From Burkholderiales bacterium (GTDB taxonomy: Bacteria; Pseudomonadota; Gammaproteobacteria; Burkholderiales; JABEVD01), in NCBI GenBank assembly GCA_013044025.1, contig JABEVD010000033.1:1-37388 (forward strand): DNA of 37,388 nt, in the 5' to 3' direction. Both the position numbers and the translations under genes were made by a program. How positions within the stretch are numbered: position 1 is the stretch's first letter; each line of letters begins with the position of its first letter. Under the pieces are notes generated by a model, which worked only from the letters and a program-made list of their open reading frames with translations, did not search any database and had not been told where the DNA came from. Shown piece after piece: positions 1 through 8,951 of the stretch.

Positions 1-2
1 GG

Positions 3-77
3 TGGTACCCTCGACAGGAATCGAACCTGTAACTGACCCTTAGGAGGGGTCTGTTATATCCATTTAACTACGAAGGC
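3..77 (-). tRNA. tRNA-Arg (anticodon CCT), CCA encoded
   Basis: The reverse complement folds as a cloverleaf: acceptor GCCTTCG/CGAGGGT (7 bp with G-U pairs), D stem GTTA/TAAC, anticodon stem GACCC/GGGTC with loop CTCCTAA (CCT), T arm ACAGG-TTCGATT-CCTGT, 3' ACCA. Confidence 0.93.
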
Positions 78-142
78 GCTCCAATTGATGCAATTTTACA
101 GCAAAATTGAGCGTTTGATAATCCCATTTTGGAGCGGGCTCC

Positions 143-775
143 ATGAATAGGAATAAAATCTCAATGAAATCAATTTGCTGCGCCTTGATGGCGCTCTATT
201 CCGCGACTGCATTCGCAGGAGGCGGGCCGCTCGGCATCGATCACAAGCTTGCGTATGACAATTCGGGCATCTACAAGCGATCGATCCAGAAAAACCTGCT
301 CACCCTGATGGTGGTGGGAGACATCGGCGGCGCGCTCTGGGAAGGGGACGAAACGCGTCTCGGGCGCACGCTCTGGCAATCGGTCGACTCGACCATTCTC
401 GCATCGGCTTCCGCCGCAGTGATGAAGGAGGTCTTCACGCGCTCCCGTCCCGCCCAGACCAGTGATCCCAACCAGTTCTTCCAGGGAAGCGGGCACTACA
501 GCTTCCCGAGCGGGGAGGTCGCAGCGATGAGCGGCATCGTCACTCCCTTCGTGCTCGAATACGGAAAGGACAATCCCTGGGCCTACGCACTGGAAATCCT
601 GCCGCTTTACGATGCGGTCGCCAGGATGAAGGTGCAGGGGCACTGGCAGACCGACGTGCTCGCGAGTTTCGCGGTCGGCACGGCTTCCGGATGGTATGCG
701 CATTCCAGGGACCACTCTTTCACCCTTGAGCTCCTTCCGGGAGGATTCGCGGTGGGCCTCAAAAAGCGCTTCTAG
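143..775 (+). CDS. Exported PAP2-family phosphatase-like protein
   Basis: Signal peptide; KEVFTRSRP (KX6RP-like), FPSGE in place of PSGH, RMKVQGHWQTD (RX5HX3D). Confidence 0.8.
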   Translation: MNRNKISMKSICCALMALYSATAFAGGGPLGIDHKLAYDNSGIYKRSIQKNLLTLMVVGDIGGALWEGDETRLGRTLWQSVDSTILASASAAVMKEVFTRSRPAQTSDPNQFFQGSGHYSFPSGEVAAMSGIVTPFVLEYGKDNPWAYALEILPLYDAVARMKVQGHWQTDVLASFAVGTASGWYAHSRDHSFTLELLPGGFAVGLKKRF

Positions 776-823
776 CTTCGAAACCTGTTATCATTCGGGC
801 TCGCGCAATGACTGGAATGCAAC

Positions 824-1360
824 ATGAGATGGATCGTATTCGTCGGCTCGCTGCTCCTGGTTTCCGCATTTTTCTGGTACCAGGTGAACAAGACGGGCGA
901 CATTCCCCAACCCGGGCAAGTGGCCCCGGGATTCGACCTGCCGGACCAGGCGGGCAAAATGCACAAGCTTTCCGACTACAGGGGCAAATGGCTGGTTCTC
1001 TATTTCTATCCCAAGGATGATACACCGGTCTGCACCAAGGAAGCCTGCGCATTCCGCGACGGGTACTCCAAAATCACCTCGGCCGGCGCGAACATCGTCG
1101 GCATCAGCATGGACGCCCAGAAAAGCCATGCAGATTTTGCGAGCAAGAACCGTCTTCCCTTCACGCTGCTCTCCGATCCTTCCGGGAAGGTGGTGGACCA
1201 GTACGGCGTGTTGATGAACCTTCTCCTCTTCAAGCTGGCGAGGCGCTACACTTTTCTCATCGACCCGCAAGGGCGAGTGGTGAAAGTGTACGACAAGGTC
1301 CAGGTGCTCGCCCAGGTTGGCGACGTCCTCGAAGATCTCAAAAAGTATTCGGGCAAGTAA
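824..1360 (+). CDS. Thiol peroxidase / peroxiredoxin, Bcp (AhpC-TSA) family
   Basis: YFYPKDDTPVCTKEACAFRD motif; N-terminal membrane anchor or signal. Confidence 0.88.
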   Translation: MRWIVFVGSLLLVSAFFWYQVNKTGDIPQPGQVAPGFDLPDQAGKMHKLSDYRGKWLVLYFYPKDDTPVCTKEACAFRDGYSKITSAGANIVGISMDAQKSHADFASKNRLPFTLLSDPSGKVVDQYGVLMNLLLFKLARRYTFLIDPQGRVVKVYDKVQVLAQVGDVLEDLKKYSGK

Positions 1361-3243
1361 TGCCGCTTCTGACTCTCGAAAAGGCATCGCTCGCCTATGG
1401 GCATTTCGCGCTGCTCGATGGCGCGGATCTGGTCGTCGAACCGGGCGAGCGGGTGGGGCTCATCGGCAGGAACGGGGCGGGAAAATCCAGTCTGTTTTCG
1501 GTTCTTTCCGGGACAGCGAAGCTCGACGACGGGCGCATCTGGCACTCGCCCGGAATGAAGCTCGCCGTGGTGGAACAGGAGCCCGTTCTCGACCCGGAAA
1601 ACAGCATATTCGAGGAAGTCTCGCACGGACTGGGCAATCTCAGCCGGGTCCTGCTCGAATACCATGAAGTGATCCACCAGCTCGAAAGCTCGCCCGAGCT
1701 GATGGAGAAACTTCACGAGCTGCAAAGCGTGCTGGAAGCGGAAGACGGATGGAGCGTGCAGTCGAGGATCGAAACCGTTTTATCCAGGCTCGATCTGCAG
1801 GCCGACTCGAAAATTTCCAGCCTCTCCGGTGGACAGAAAAAACGCGTTGCGCTCGCCCGCGCGCTTGCCCTGCAGCCGGACATGCTGTTTCTGGACGAGC
1901 CGACCAACCATCTCGACTTCGGATCGATCGAATGGCTGGAAGAATTCCTGCTCTCCTTCAACGGCACGGTATTTTTCATCACCCACGACCGACGCTTTCT
2001 CGACCGGGTCGCAACCCGAATCGTCGAACTCGACCGTGGAAAGCTCGCGAGCTTCCAGGGAAATTTCTCCCAGTACCAGACGAAAAAGGCGGAACTCCTC
2101 GAAATCGAGGAAATGCAGGCGCAGAAATTCGACAAGTTCCTCGCCCAGGAGGAAGTCTGGATCAGGAAAGGCGTGGAAGCGAGGCGCACCCGGAACGAGG
2201 GAAGGGTGAGGAGGCTGGAGCGCCTGAGGGTCGAACGGGCAAGTCGCAGGGAAGCGCTCGGGCGTGTGAGCTTCAGCCTGGAAGAGGGCGGAAAATCCGG
2301 AAAGATCGTCGCAGAGCTGGAGCATGTCTGCAAATCTTTCGGCAACAGGAAAATCATCGAAGATTTTTCCTGCACGATCCGCAGAGGCGACAGGATCGGC
2401 ATTCTGGGCCCGAACGGCGCCGGAAAGAGTACCCTGCTCAAGCTGATCCTCGGGGAATTGCAGCCGGATTCAGGCAATATCCGGCTTGGCACCAAACTCG
2501 ACATCGCCTATTTCGATCAGCTCCGCGAAAAGCTGGAAATGAATGCCACTCTTGCCGACACCATCAGCAAGGGAAGCGACTTCATCGAGATCAACGGCGA
2601 GAAAAAACATGTGATCAGCTATCTGGGGGATTTCCTGTTTTCCCCGGAGCGCGCCAGATCCCCGGTCAGCAGCCTCTCCGGGGGGGAGAGGAACCGCCTG
2701 CTGCTCGCAAGGCTCTTCACCCGCCCGGTCAATGTGCTGGTGCTGGACGAACCCACCAACGATCTCGACATCGAAACGCTCGAACTGCTCGAATCGCTCC
2801 TTCTCGATTACTCGGGAACCATCTTCCTGGTGAGTCACGACCGGGCCTTCCTCGACAATGTGGTGACCCAGGTCATCGCATCCGAAGGATGCGGCAAATG
2901 GCGCGAATATGTGGGTGGATATGAGGACTGGGTGAGGCAGAGACCGAAAGCTGTCGAGGAAAAGAAACCACGCGAGGAAAAAAAGGCTGCAACTCAGCCT
3001 AAATCCAAAAAGTCCGGGCTGAGCTACAAGGAAAACCGCGAGCTCGAAGCGCTGCCCAAAATGATCGCGGACCTGGAACAAGAGCAGAAAGCACTCGAAG
3101 AAAGAATGGCATCTTCCGAATTCTACAGGGAAAGTCCTCAGGAAATCGCGAAGGTGCAGGGCCGCTTCGAGGAAATCGAGAATGCGCTTCTCGAAGCGCT
3201 TTCGAGGTGGGAGGAACTCGAAGCGAAGAAGGGCGAGTCTTGA
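1360..3243 (+). CDS. uup: ABC-F ATPase, Uup-like
   Basis: Two ABC domains (GRNGAGKSS, GPNGAGKST; LSGGQ, LSGGE) and a C-terminal coiled coil (KSGLSYKENRELEALPKMIADLEQEQ). TAATG overlap with the upstream gene. Confidence 0.9.
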   Translation: MPLLTLEKASLAYGHFALLDGADLVVEPGERVGLIGRNGAGKSSLFSVLSGTAKLDDGRIWHSPGMKLAVVEQEPVLDPENSIFEEVSHGLGNLSRVLLEYHEVIHQLESSPELMEKLHELQSVLEAEDGWSVQSRIETVLSRLDLQADSKISSLSGGQKKRVALARALALQPDMLFLDEPTNHLDFGSIEWLEEFLLSFNGTVFFITHDRRFLDRVATRIVELDRGKLASFQGNFSQYQTKKAELLEIEEMQAQKFDKFLAQEEVWIRKGVEARRTRNEGRVRRLERLRVERASRREALGRVSFSLEEGGKSGKIVAELEHVCKSFGNRKIIEDFSCTIRRGDRIGILGPNGAGKSTLLKLILGELQPDSGNIRLGTKLDIAYFDQLREKLEMNATLADTISKGSDFIEINGEKKHVISYLGDFLFSPERARSPVSSLSGGERNRLLLARLFTRPVNVLVLDEPTNDLDIETLELLESLLLDYSGTIFLVSHDRAFLDNVVTQVIASEGCGKWREYVGGYEDWVRQRPKAVEEKKPREEKKAATQPKSKKSGLSYKENRELEALPKMIADLEQEQKALEERMASSEFYRESPQEIAKVQGRFEEIENALLEALSRWEELEAKKGES

Positions 3244-4136
3244 GCGAGATGTTCGGCAACCGGCTTCGCAAGAACGCGAAGCATCTTTCCAAATGGGGAA
3301 AGCGCCGCGGCATTTCCTGTTACAGGCTCTACGAGCGCGACATTCAGGAGTATCCCTACATCGTCGATTTTTACGAGGGCAGGGTACACCTGCAATCCCT
3401 GTCGGGAGAAATCCCGGATGGGATCGTCCCGGAAATTTCCAGGGCGCTCGAATTGCCCCTTGAATCCATCCACTGCAAGCAGCGGGGAGGGCAGAAGGAA
3501 GGCCAATATCTCGGCACCGGGAAAGAAGGCGACGATTTCGTCGTCTCTGAGGGCGGCAACCAGTTCATCGTCAACCTCGACGCCTATCTCGACACCGGGC
3601 TTTTTCTCGATCACCGCAACATGAGAAAAATGATCGGCGAGCGGGCTTTCGGCAAGCGCTTCCTGAACCTTTTTGCCTATACGGGCAGCTTTTCAGTCTA
3701 TGCTGCAAAAGGAGGGGCGATCTCCACCACCACGGTAGATCTTTCCAACACCTATCTCGACTGGGCGAAGAGGAACTTCGTTCTGAACGGGATGGATCTC
3801 AACAAAAACATCCTGATAAGATCGGATGTGAAGAAGTTCCTGGAAGAATGGAAAGGGGAGTATGATCTCATCGTGCTCGATCCTCCCACCTTTTCCAACT
3901 CGAAAAAAATGGAAGGGAACTTCGACGTGCAACGCGATCATGTCTCCATGATCGAAGCCTGCATGAGGTTGCTTGCTCCGGGCGGTGCGCTTTATTTTTC
4001 GAACAACCTGAGAAGTTTCAGGCTGGACGAAGAAGCCTTGTCGGGTTATGAATTCAGCGAAATTTCGGCTCAGACCGTCCCGGAGGATTTCCGCAACCGG
4101 AAAATCCACCGGTCCTGGGTGTTCACTTCACGCTGA
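3240..4136 (+). CDS. Stand-alone class I SAM methyltransferase, RlmK-like (C-terminal half of RlmL)
   Basis: NRLRKNAKHLSKWGKRRGISCYRLYERD, NLFAYTGSFSVYAAKGGA, DLIVLDPPTFSNSKKMEGNFDVQRDH. The start may be TTG 3240 or ATG 3249. Confidence 0.85.
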   Translation: MSEMFGNRLRKNAKHLSKWGKRRGISCYRLYERDIQEYPYIVDFYEGRVHLQSLSGEIPDGIVPEISRALELPLESIHCKQRGGQKEGQYLGTGKEGDDFVVSEGGNQFIVNLDAYLDTGLFLDHRNMRKMIGERAFGKRFLNLFAYTGSFSVYAAKGGAISTTTVDLSNTYLDWAKRNFVLNGMDLNKNILIRSDVKKFLEEWKGEYDLIVLDPPTFSNSKKMEGNFDVQRDHVSMIEACMRLLAPGGALYFSNNLRSFRLDEEALSGYEFSEISAQTVPEDFRNRKIHRSWVFTSR

Positions 4137-4458
4137 ATTTCACGCTGCTCTCCACTCCTGTCAGCACATGGGAGACCGTCGCTTCCTTGACAGCGATCAC
4201 ATGGTTTCCGGAAGACAACTGGGGAAGATCGATACTGCATGGACAGCCGTGAGCGTTGCGGTCGACGATGGGATCCTGATTGTCGACATAGACATGGACG
4301 TGATTGCCGTCCGGACTCAGCGTGACATTGTATTCGAGCTTGACCCCGGATCCGCTCGGAAGTGTCGCACCTTCCTTGGGCGATAGGATGGTGATCGAGC
4401 CTGCGGCGAGCGCGATCTGAGGCAGAGCGAGCAGAGCGACCAGAAGAAACTTTTTCAT
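4123..4458 (-). CDS. Small secreted protein, DUF4399-like
   Basis: MKKFLLVALLALPQIALAAG signal peptide; Ig-like body with HVHVYVDNQDP. Overlaps the 3' end of the methyltransferase tail-to-tail by 14 bp. Confidence 0.7.
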   Translation of the reverse strand: MKKFLLVALLALPQIALAAGSITILSPKEGATLPSGSGVKLEYNVTLSPDGNHVHVYVDNQDPIVDRNAHGCPCSIDLPQLSSGNHVIAVKEATVSHVLTGVESSVKFSVK

Positions 4459-4476
4459 GACATTCCCCTTATAAAA

Positions 4477-4495
4477 GAGATGGATTCTCATTCTT
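4477..4495 (-). promoter_or_regulatory. Candidate Fur-box-like site
   Basis: Minus strand AAGAATGAGAATCCATCTC matches 13/19 of GATAATGATAATCATTATC, about 19 bp upstream of the ATG of the small periplasmic protein. Confidence 0.35.
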
Positions 4496-4515
4496 AGCTC
4501 CCGAATTCAGCAAAG

Positions 4516-5289
4516 TCAAGAAGCATTGCGCTTTTCCATCATTTCCAGGAATGGCTTGATGAGATCGATCGGCAGGGGGAAGACGATGGTGGAATTCTTT
4601 TCGACCGCCACATCGCTCAGGGTCTGCAGGTAGCGAAGCTGTATGCCCCCGGGCGTGGTCGCGAGGATTTCGGCTGCATTGACGAGCGCCTGCGCTGCCT
4701 GGAATTCGGCGTCGGCATGGATCACCTTGGAGCGCCTGTCTCTTTCCGCTTCGGCCTGTTTCGCAATCGCGCGTATCATGTTTTCGGTGAGTTCGATGTC
4801 GCGAATCTCGATATTGCTCACCTTTACCCCCCACGCTTCGGTCTGCGCATCGAGGATGGCCTGGATGTCGGCATTGATCTTGTCGCGTTCGGAAAGCATT
4901 TCGTCGAGTTCGTGTTTGCCGAGCACCGAGCGGAGCGTGGTCTGGGCGAGCTTGCTGGTGGCGGTGAAATAATCCGCAACCTGGATGAAAGCCTTTTCCG
5001 GATCGACGATCCTGAAATAGAGCACCGCGTTGACCTTGACCGAAATGTTGTCTCGGGAAATCACATCCTGGGGCGGGACCTCGTGAACGAGGGTCCTGAG
5101 GTCCAGTTTCGCCATTTTCTGAATGAAGGGAACGATGATGATCATGCCCGGTCCTTTCACTTTCCAGAAACGGCCGAGCTGGAACACCACGGCGCGCTGA
5201 TATTCGTAAATGATCTTGATCGAAGAGGCGAAGAAGAGGATGGCGGCGCCCAGGAGGAGGAAGAGGGGAGAGATGATTGCGGCTTCCAT
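4516..5289 (-). CDS. Slipin / stomatin-like SPFH-domain protein
   Basis: N-terminal membrane segment, YEYQRAVVFQLGRF, SPFH domain, adjacent to nfeD. Confidence 0.92.
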   Translation of the reverse strand: MEAAIISPLFLLLGAAILFFASSIKIIYEYQRAVVFQLGRFWKVKGPGMIIIVPFIQKMAKLDLRTLVHEVPPQDVISRDNISVKVNAVLYFRIVDPEKAFIQVADYFTATSKLAQTTLRSVLGKHELDEMLSERDKINADIQAILDAQTEAWGVKVSNIEIRDIELTENMIRAIAKQAEAERDRRSKVIHADAEFQAAQALVNAAEILATTPGGIQLRYLQTLSDVAVEKNSTIVFPLPIDLIKPFLEMMEKRNAS

Positions 5290-5292
5290 TTT

Positions 5293-6552
5293 TTATTCCC
5301 TTTCTACAATGACGGTGAGACCTTCGCGGCCGGTAACTTTCAGTTTTTCACCCTTTTTCACGGGATGCAGCGATTTCGCATTCCAGATTTCTCCGTTCAT
5401 TCGGACATGGCCTGAAGATTGGAAATCCTCGACCGATAGGGCCATGCTGCCTTCGATCGCTTCGCTTCCCGTGACGATGAGTTTTTTCCTGGTTTTCAAG
5501 GCCATCCTTGCGATACCGAAGATCAGAAATCCGGAGAAGAGGGATGCGGTCAGGATGAGCTGCCAGGCGATCCGGACCCCGCCGTTTTCGTTCATCAGGA
5601 ATATCGAGCCCAAAATAAAGGAAATGACCCCGCCGAATCCCAGCGAGCCATAGCTCGGAAAAAAGGCTTCGGCTGCGAAAAGGATAAGCGCAAGCACGAT
5701 GAGCGCGAGTCCGGCATAGTTCACGGGAAGAAACTGGAAGGCGAACATGGCAAGGATCAGGCAGATGGATCCTGTCACGCCGGGCAGGCCGAATCCGGGA
5801 TTTGCAAGCTCGAAGCCGATCCCGTAAATGCCGATCACCATCAGCGCATAGGCGATGTTGGGGTCGGTGATGATGGAAAGCAACCTTATTTTCCATCCCG
5901 GAGAAAGCGTCACGATTCGCGCATTACGAGTCGAAAGAATCCTGTTCCCGGAAGCGGTCTCGATGGTTTTGCCGTCGAGCGCATCCAGCAATTTCGACAG
6001 ACTGGGCGCCACATAATCGATCACGTGAAGCTGGAGGGCTTTGTTTGCGGGGATCGATTCGGCATTCCGCACCGCAAGTTCTCCCCAGTCGGCATTTCTT
6101 CCCCGAAGTTCCGCAAGGGATCGGATGTAGGCCGCGGCATCGTTGGTGACCTTGTGCATCATCGTGTTGCCCGGCTTGCCGCCGATTTCGACGGGGGAAG
6201 CCGCGCCAAGGTTGGTCCCGGGCGCCATGGCCGCGATATGGGCTGCATAGAGAATGTAGGTTCCTGCGCTTGCCGCCCGGGCGCCGGAAGGCATGACGTA
6301 AACTGCGACGGGTACCGGGGATGCGAGGATCTTCCGGATGATGGAGCGCATCGAGCTGTCGAGCCCGCCCGGAGTGTCGAGTTCGATCACTGCAAGCTGA
6401 AAGCCTTCGTTCTCCGCCTTGGTAAGTCCACTTGAAATGAAGTCGCTGGTTGCGGGGCTGATCGCGCCACTGACCGGAATCACGAGCACCGGCTCCGCGC
6501 CCCGGACGATTGCGGGAAACAGGAAGAACAGGAACAGCAGAATCGTTTTCAT
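5293..6552 (-). CDS. NfeD1b-type membrane serine protease (ClpP-like + NfeD domain)
   Basis: ELDTPGGLDSSMRSIIRKILASPVPV, SGARAASAGTYI; C-terminal NfeD/OB region. Operonic with slipin. Confidence 0.92.
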   Translation of the reverse strand: MKTILLFLFFLFPAIVRGAEPVLVIPVSGAISPATSDFISSGLTKAENEGFQLAVIELDTPGGLDSSMRSIIRKILASPVPVAVYVMPSGARAASAGTYILYAAHIAAMAPGTNLGAASPVEIGGKPGNTMMHKVTNDAAAYIRSLAELRGRNADWGELAVRNAESIPANKALQLHVIDYVAPSLSKLLDALDGKTIETASGNRILSTRNARIVTLSPGWKIRLLSIITDPNIAYALMVIGIYGIGFELANPGFGLPGVTGSICLILAMFAFQFLPVNYAGLALIVLALILFAAEAFFPSYGSLGFGGVISFILGSIFLMNENGGVRIAWQLILTASLFSGFLIFGIARMALKTRKKLIVTGSEAIEGSMALSVEDFQSSGHVRMNGEIWNAKSLHPVKKGEKLKVTGREGLTVIVERE

Positions 6553-6619
6553 ATCTTCATGATATAGCAGACCTTGAGAATCTTTTGTGAAAGAAGCCTA
6601 CCTGGATCCCGAATTCGAT

Positions 6620-6647
6620 ACTTCGCATAATGTATATTATGTTAAAT
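6620..6647 (+). other. dif: dif-like XerCD recombination site (chromosome dimer resolution)
   Basis: acttcgcataa-tgtata-ttatgttaaat against E. coli dif GGTGCGCATAA-TGTATA-TTATGTTAAAT: 25/28 identical. Central region and XerD arm are perfect; all mismatches lie in the outer XerC arm. Confidence 0.93.
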
Positions 6648-6757
6648 GATATATGCGGCGGAATTGCGGGATGCTTGTGCTTTTCATGAGTGAGTGTCCG
6701 GACGCCCTGCCCGTGCGGGATCGATGAAGGAACGGAACGTGTGGTGAGCGATTCAGA

Positions 6758-7010
6758 CTAATGCGCCTGCAGAATTGATTCTGTATCCGGGTGACACCGG
6801 ATAAGGAAGTCCATCATCTCCGTGGCATCCTTCGAGAGATAGAAACGAACCATCTTCTCGTTGAACTCATGCGCCTTGGCTGCCGGTATGCTGATCGCGT
6901 CGATGCCATGCGACATGAGCACGCCATTCATCATGAAGCGCGAAGTGCGCTTGTTGCCATCAAAAAGAATCGCTGCAAGGCGCCGAACAGAAAAAAAGCC
7001 GTTGCACGCA
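6758..7010 (-). pseudogene. Truncated Fic-domain protein remnant
   Basis: LFDGNKRTSRFMMNGVLMSHGIDAISIPAAKAHEFNEKMVRFYLSKDATEMMDFL resembles a Fic-motif C-terminal part. The motif His and the N-terminal domain are missing. 5' limit approximate. Confidence 0.65.
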
Positions 7011-7093
7011 CGAACGGCTCGCACTCGTGCAGCATTGTTTGCAGCCGCCGCAAAATCTCCTGAATTCAGGTCTCTTGCAGCTCGCATCAGTTG

Positions 7094-7393
7094 CTAGATA
7101 TCCCCTCCCCCCTTTTTCATCACCTTGCCTTCTTCGGCGCGTTTTCTTCTCACTTCCTTGGGGTCGGCAATGAGCGGCCGATAGATTTCCACCCGATCCT
7201 TCTCGCGAAGCACCGTATCCGCCTTCACGAGGCGACCGAAAATGCCCAGCTTGAGATTCGCAATTTCCGGATACTGATCGGGAAGCCCGGAAAGTTCGAC
7301 CGCCTGCTGGGCGGTTGCGCCTTCCGGAACATTCACCGTCAGCAGATTCTGCACTCCGGGTAGCGCATAAACCACTTCGACCTGGATCGTCAT
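7094..7393 (-). CDS. rnfH: RnfH family protein
   Basis: VEVVYALPGVQNLLTVNVPEGATAQQAVELSG; next to ratA and smpB. Confidence 0.92.
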   Translation of the reverse strand: MTIQVEVVYALPGVQNLLTVNVPEGATAQQAVELSGLPDQYPEIANLKLGIFGRLVKADTVLREKDRVEIYRPLIADPKEVRRKRAEEGKVMKKGGGDI

Positions 7394-7827
7394 TTCTTGT
7401 ACACCTTCTCAGCTCTCTTGATGAATGCATCCACGAAGCTCATCGCGATCATGTTGAAGATCGGTCCGACCAGCGTTTCGAGGAGCTTGCTTGAAAATTC
7501 GTAATGCAGCCTGAAGTCGATCTTGCAGGCTTCCTCCCCGAGCGGAATGAACCTCCATTCTCCGTCCAGAATGTCGAAAGGACCGTCGACGAGCTTCATT
7601 TCGATGAGATTGGGCGCGTCCCGCCTGTTCTCGGTGGTGAAGGACTTCTTCACGTGATGGAAGTCGATCATGACCGTGGCATGCACCACGTTTTCCCGGT
7701 CGATTTCGGACACGGAAGCCCCGCCGCACCAGGGCAGGAATGCGGGGTATTGCCTGATATCGTCGACGAGCGAAAACATCTGCGCCGCCGAATGATGAAC
7801 CAATACCGATTTTTCGACTAAAGCCAT
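7390..7827 (-). CDS. ratA: RatA-like START / polyketide cyclase family protein
   Basis: [36 protein letters not shown]; overlaps the rnfH start. Confidence 0.92.
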   Translation of the reverse strand: MALVEKSVLVHHSAAQMFSLVDDIRQYPAFLPWCGGASVSEIDRENVVHATVMIDFHHVKKSFTTENRRDAPNLIEMKLVDGPFDILDGEWRFIPLGEEACKIDFRLHYEFSSKLLETLVGPIFNMIAMSFVDAFIKRAEKVYKK

Positions 7828-7841
7828 AAGCTGATTGCTGG

Positions 7842-7856
7842 TAAAATGGCATTTTA
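7842..7856. promoter_or_regulatory. Perfect inverted repeat TAAAATG-g-CATTTTA in the ratA/smpB divergent region
   Basis: 7-bp arms, 1-nt centre; each arm gives a -10-like TAAAAT. Confidence 0.4.
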
Positions 7857-7875
7857 TCGCATTTTTATCCGATTC

Positions 7876-8349
7876 ATGAGCATTGCGCAGAACAAAAAGG
7901 CTTTTCACGACTATTTCATCGAGGAAAGGTTCGAGGCCGGCCTGGTGCTCGAGGGGTGGGAAGTGAAGTCGATCCGCGCAGGCCGGGTGAATCTGAAGGA
8001 ATCCTATGTGGTCATCCGCAGCGGCGAGATCGTCGTGATCGGCTGCCACATCAGTCCGCTCGAGTCGGCTTCCACCCATATCCATCCGGATCCGCTCAGG
8101 ACCAGGAAACTTTTGCTGCACGAGGAACAAATCACGAAGCTGATCGGCAAGGTGGAGCGCGCAGGCTACACCATCGTTCCGCTCGACATGCATTATTCAA
8201 AGGGCAGGATCAAGCTCGAGATCGGACTTGCAAAGGGCAAGAAGCAGTACGACAAGCGGGAAGCGGAGAAGGAAAAAGACTGGCAGCGCGAAAAACAGCG
8301 CCTGGTGCGCAACAAGGTCTGGCCGATCAGTTCGTTGCGGATCGCGTAA
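7876..8349 (+). CDS. smpB: SsrA-binding protein SmpB, with atypical C-terminal extension
   Basis: [67 protein letters not shown] followed by [10 protein letters not shown]. Confidence 0.95.
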   Translation: MSIAQNKKAFHDYFIEERFEAGLVLEGWEVKSIRAGRVNLKESYVVIRSGEIVVIGCHISPLESASTHIHPDPLRTRKLLLHEEQITKLIGKVERAGYTIVPLDMHYSKGRIKLEIGLAKGKKQYDKREAEKEKDWQREKQRLVRNKVWPISSLRIA

Positions 8350-8951
8350 ACCACCAGCTCTGCATTGTTCTTCAGCTTCATCTTGTCGAGAATGTGGGCC
8401 CGGTGCGTGCTGATGGTCTTGACGCTGAGCGACAATATGACAGCGATTTCGGTCACCGTCTTTCCAGAACCGATCAATCTGAAAATTTCGTATTCCCGGT
8501 CTGTCAGGGTTTCGTGAGCCGGTTTTTCGAGGTCCGAGTCGAGTTCGCTGAGCAGCAGTTCGGCGAGGGTCGGGCTGATGTATTTTCTTCCCCGGGCCAC
8601 TTTCCTGATCGCTTCGACCAGTTCTTCGGGCGCGCTTTCCTTGGTCATGTAACCGGCCGCCCCAACCTTCATCAGGCGCACGGCATACTGGTCTTCCGGA
8701 TGCATGCTGAGGATCAGCACCTTCCCTCCCCTGCATTCGGCGATGATCTGCTTGAGCGTATCGACCCCGCTCTTCCCCGGCATGGAAATGTCGAGCAGGA
8801 TGACATCACAATCTCCCTCGCGGATCCTCCTGATCGCATCGACGCCGTTGGCTGCCTCACCGACCGAAGCTATGTCGCCGGTTTCATTGAGAATTCTTTT
8901 CAGTCCCTGTCTGACCAGCGCATGATCGTCAACGATGAGCACCCTGATCAT
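8193..8951 (-). CDS. NarL/FixJ-family response regulator with C-terminal tail antisense to smpB
   Basis: REC domain ([33 protein letters not shown]) and LuxR-type HTH ([43 protein letters not shown]). About 43 extra residues follow AIRNELI. Confidence 0.9.
   Translation of the reverse strand: MIRVLIVDDHALVRQGLKRILNETGDIASVGEAANGVDAIRRIREGDCDVILLDISMPGKSGVDTLKQIIAECRGGKVLILSMHPEDQYAVRLMKVGAAGYMTKESAPEELVEAIRKVARGRKYISPTLAELLLSELDSDLEKPAHETLTDREYEIFRLIGSGKTVTEIAVILSLSVKTISTHRAHILDKMKLKNNAELVVYAIRNELIGQTLLRTRRCFSRCQSFSFSASRLSYCFLPFASPISSLILPFE

Noticed and set aside
91-109. Inverted repeat CAATTTT-acagc-AAAATTG upstream of tRNA-Arg/PAP2
   Set aside because: AT-rich short hairpin in a promoter region; no evidence of a specific function.
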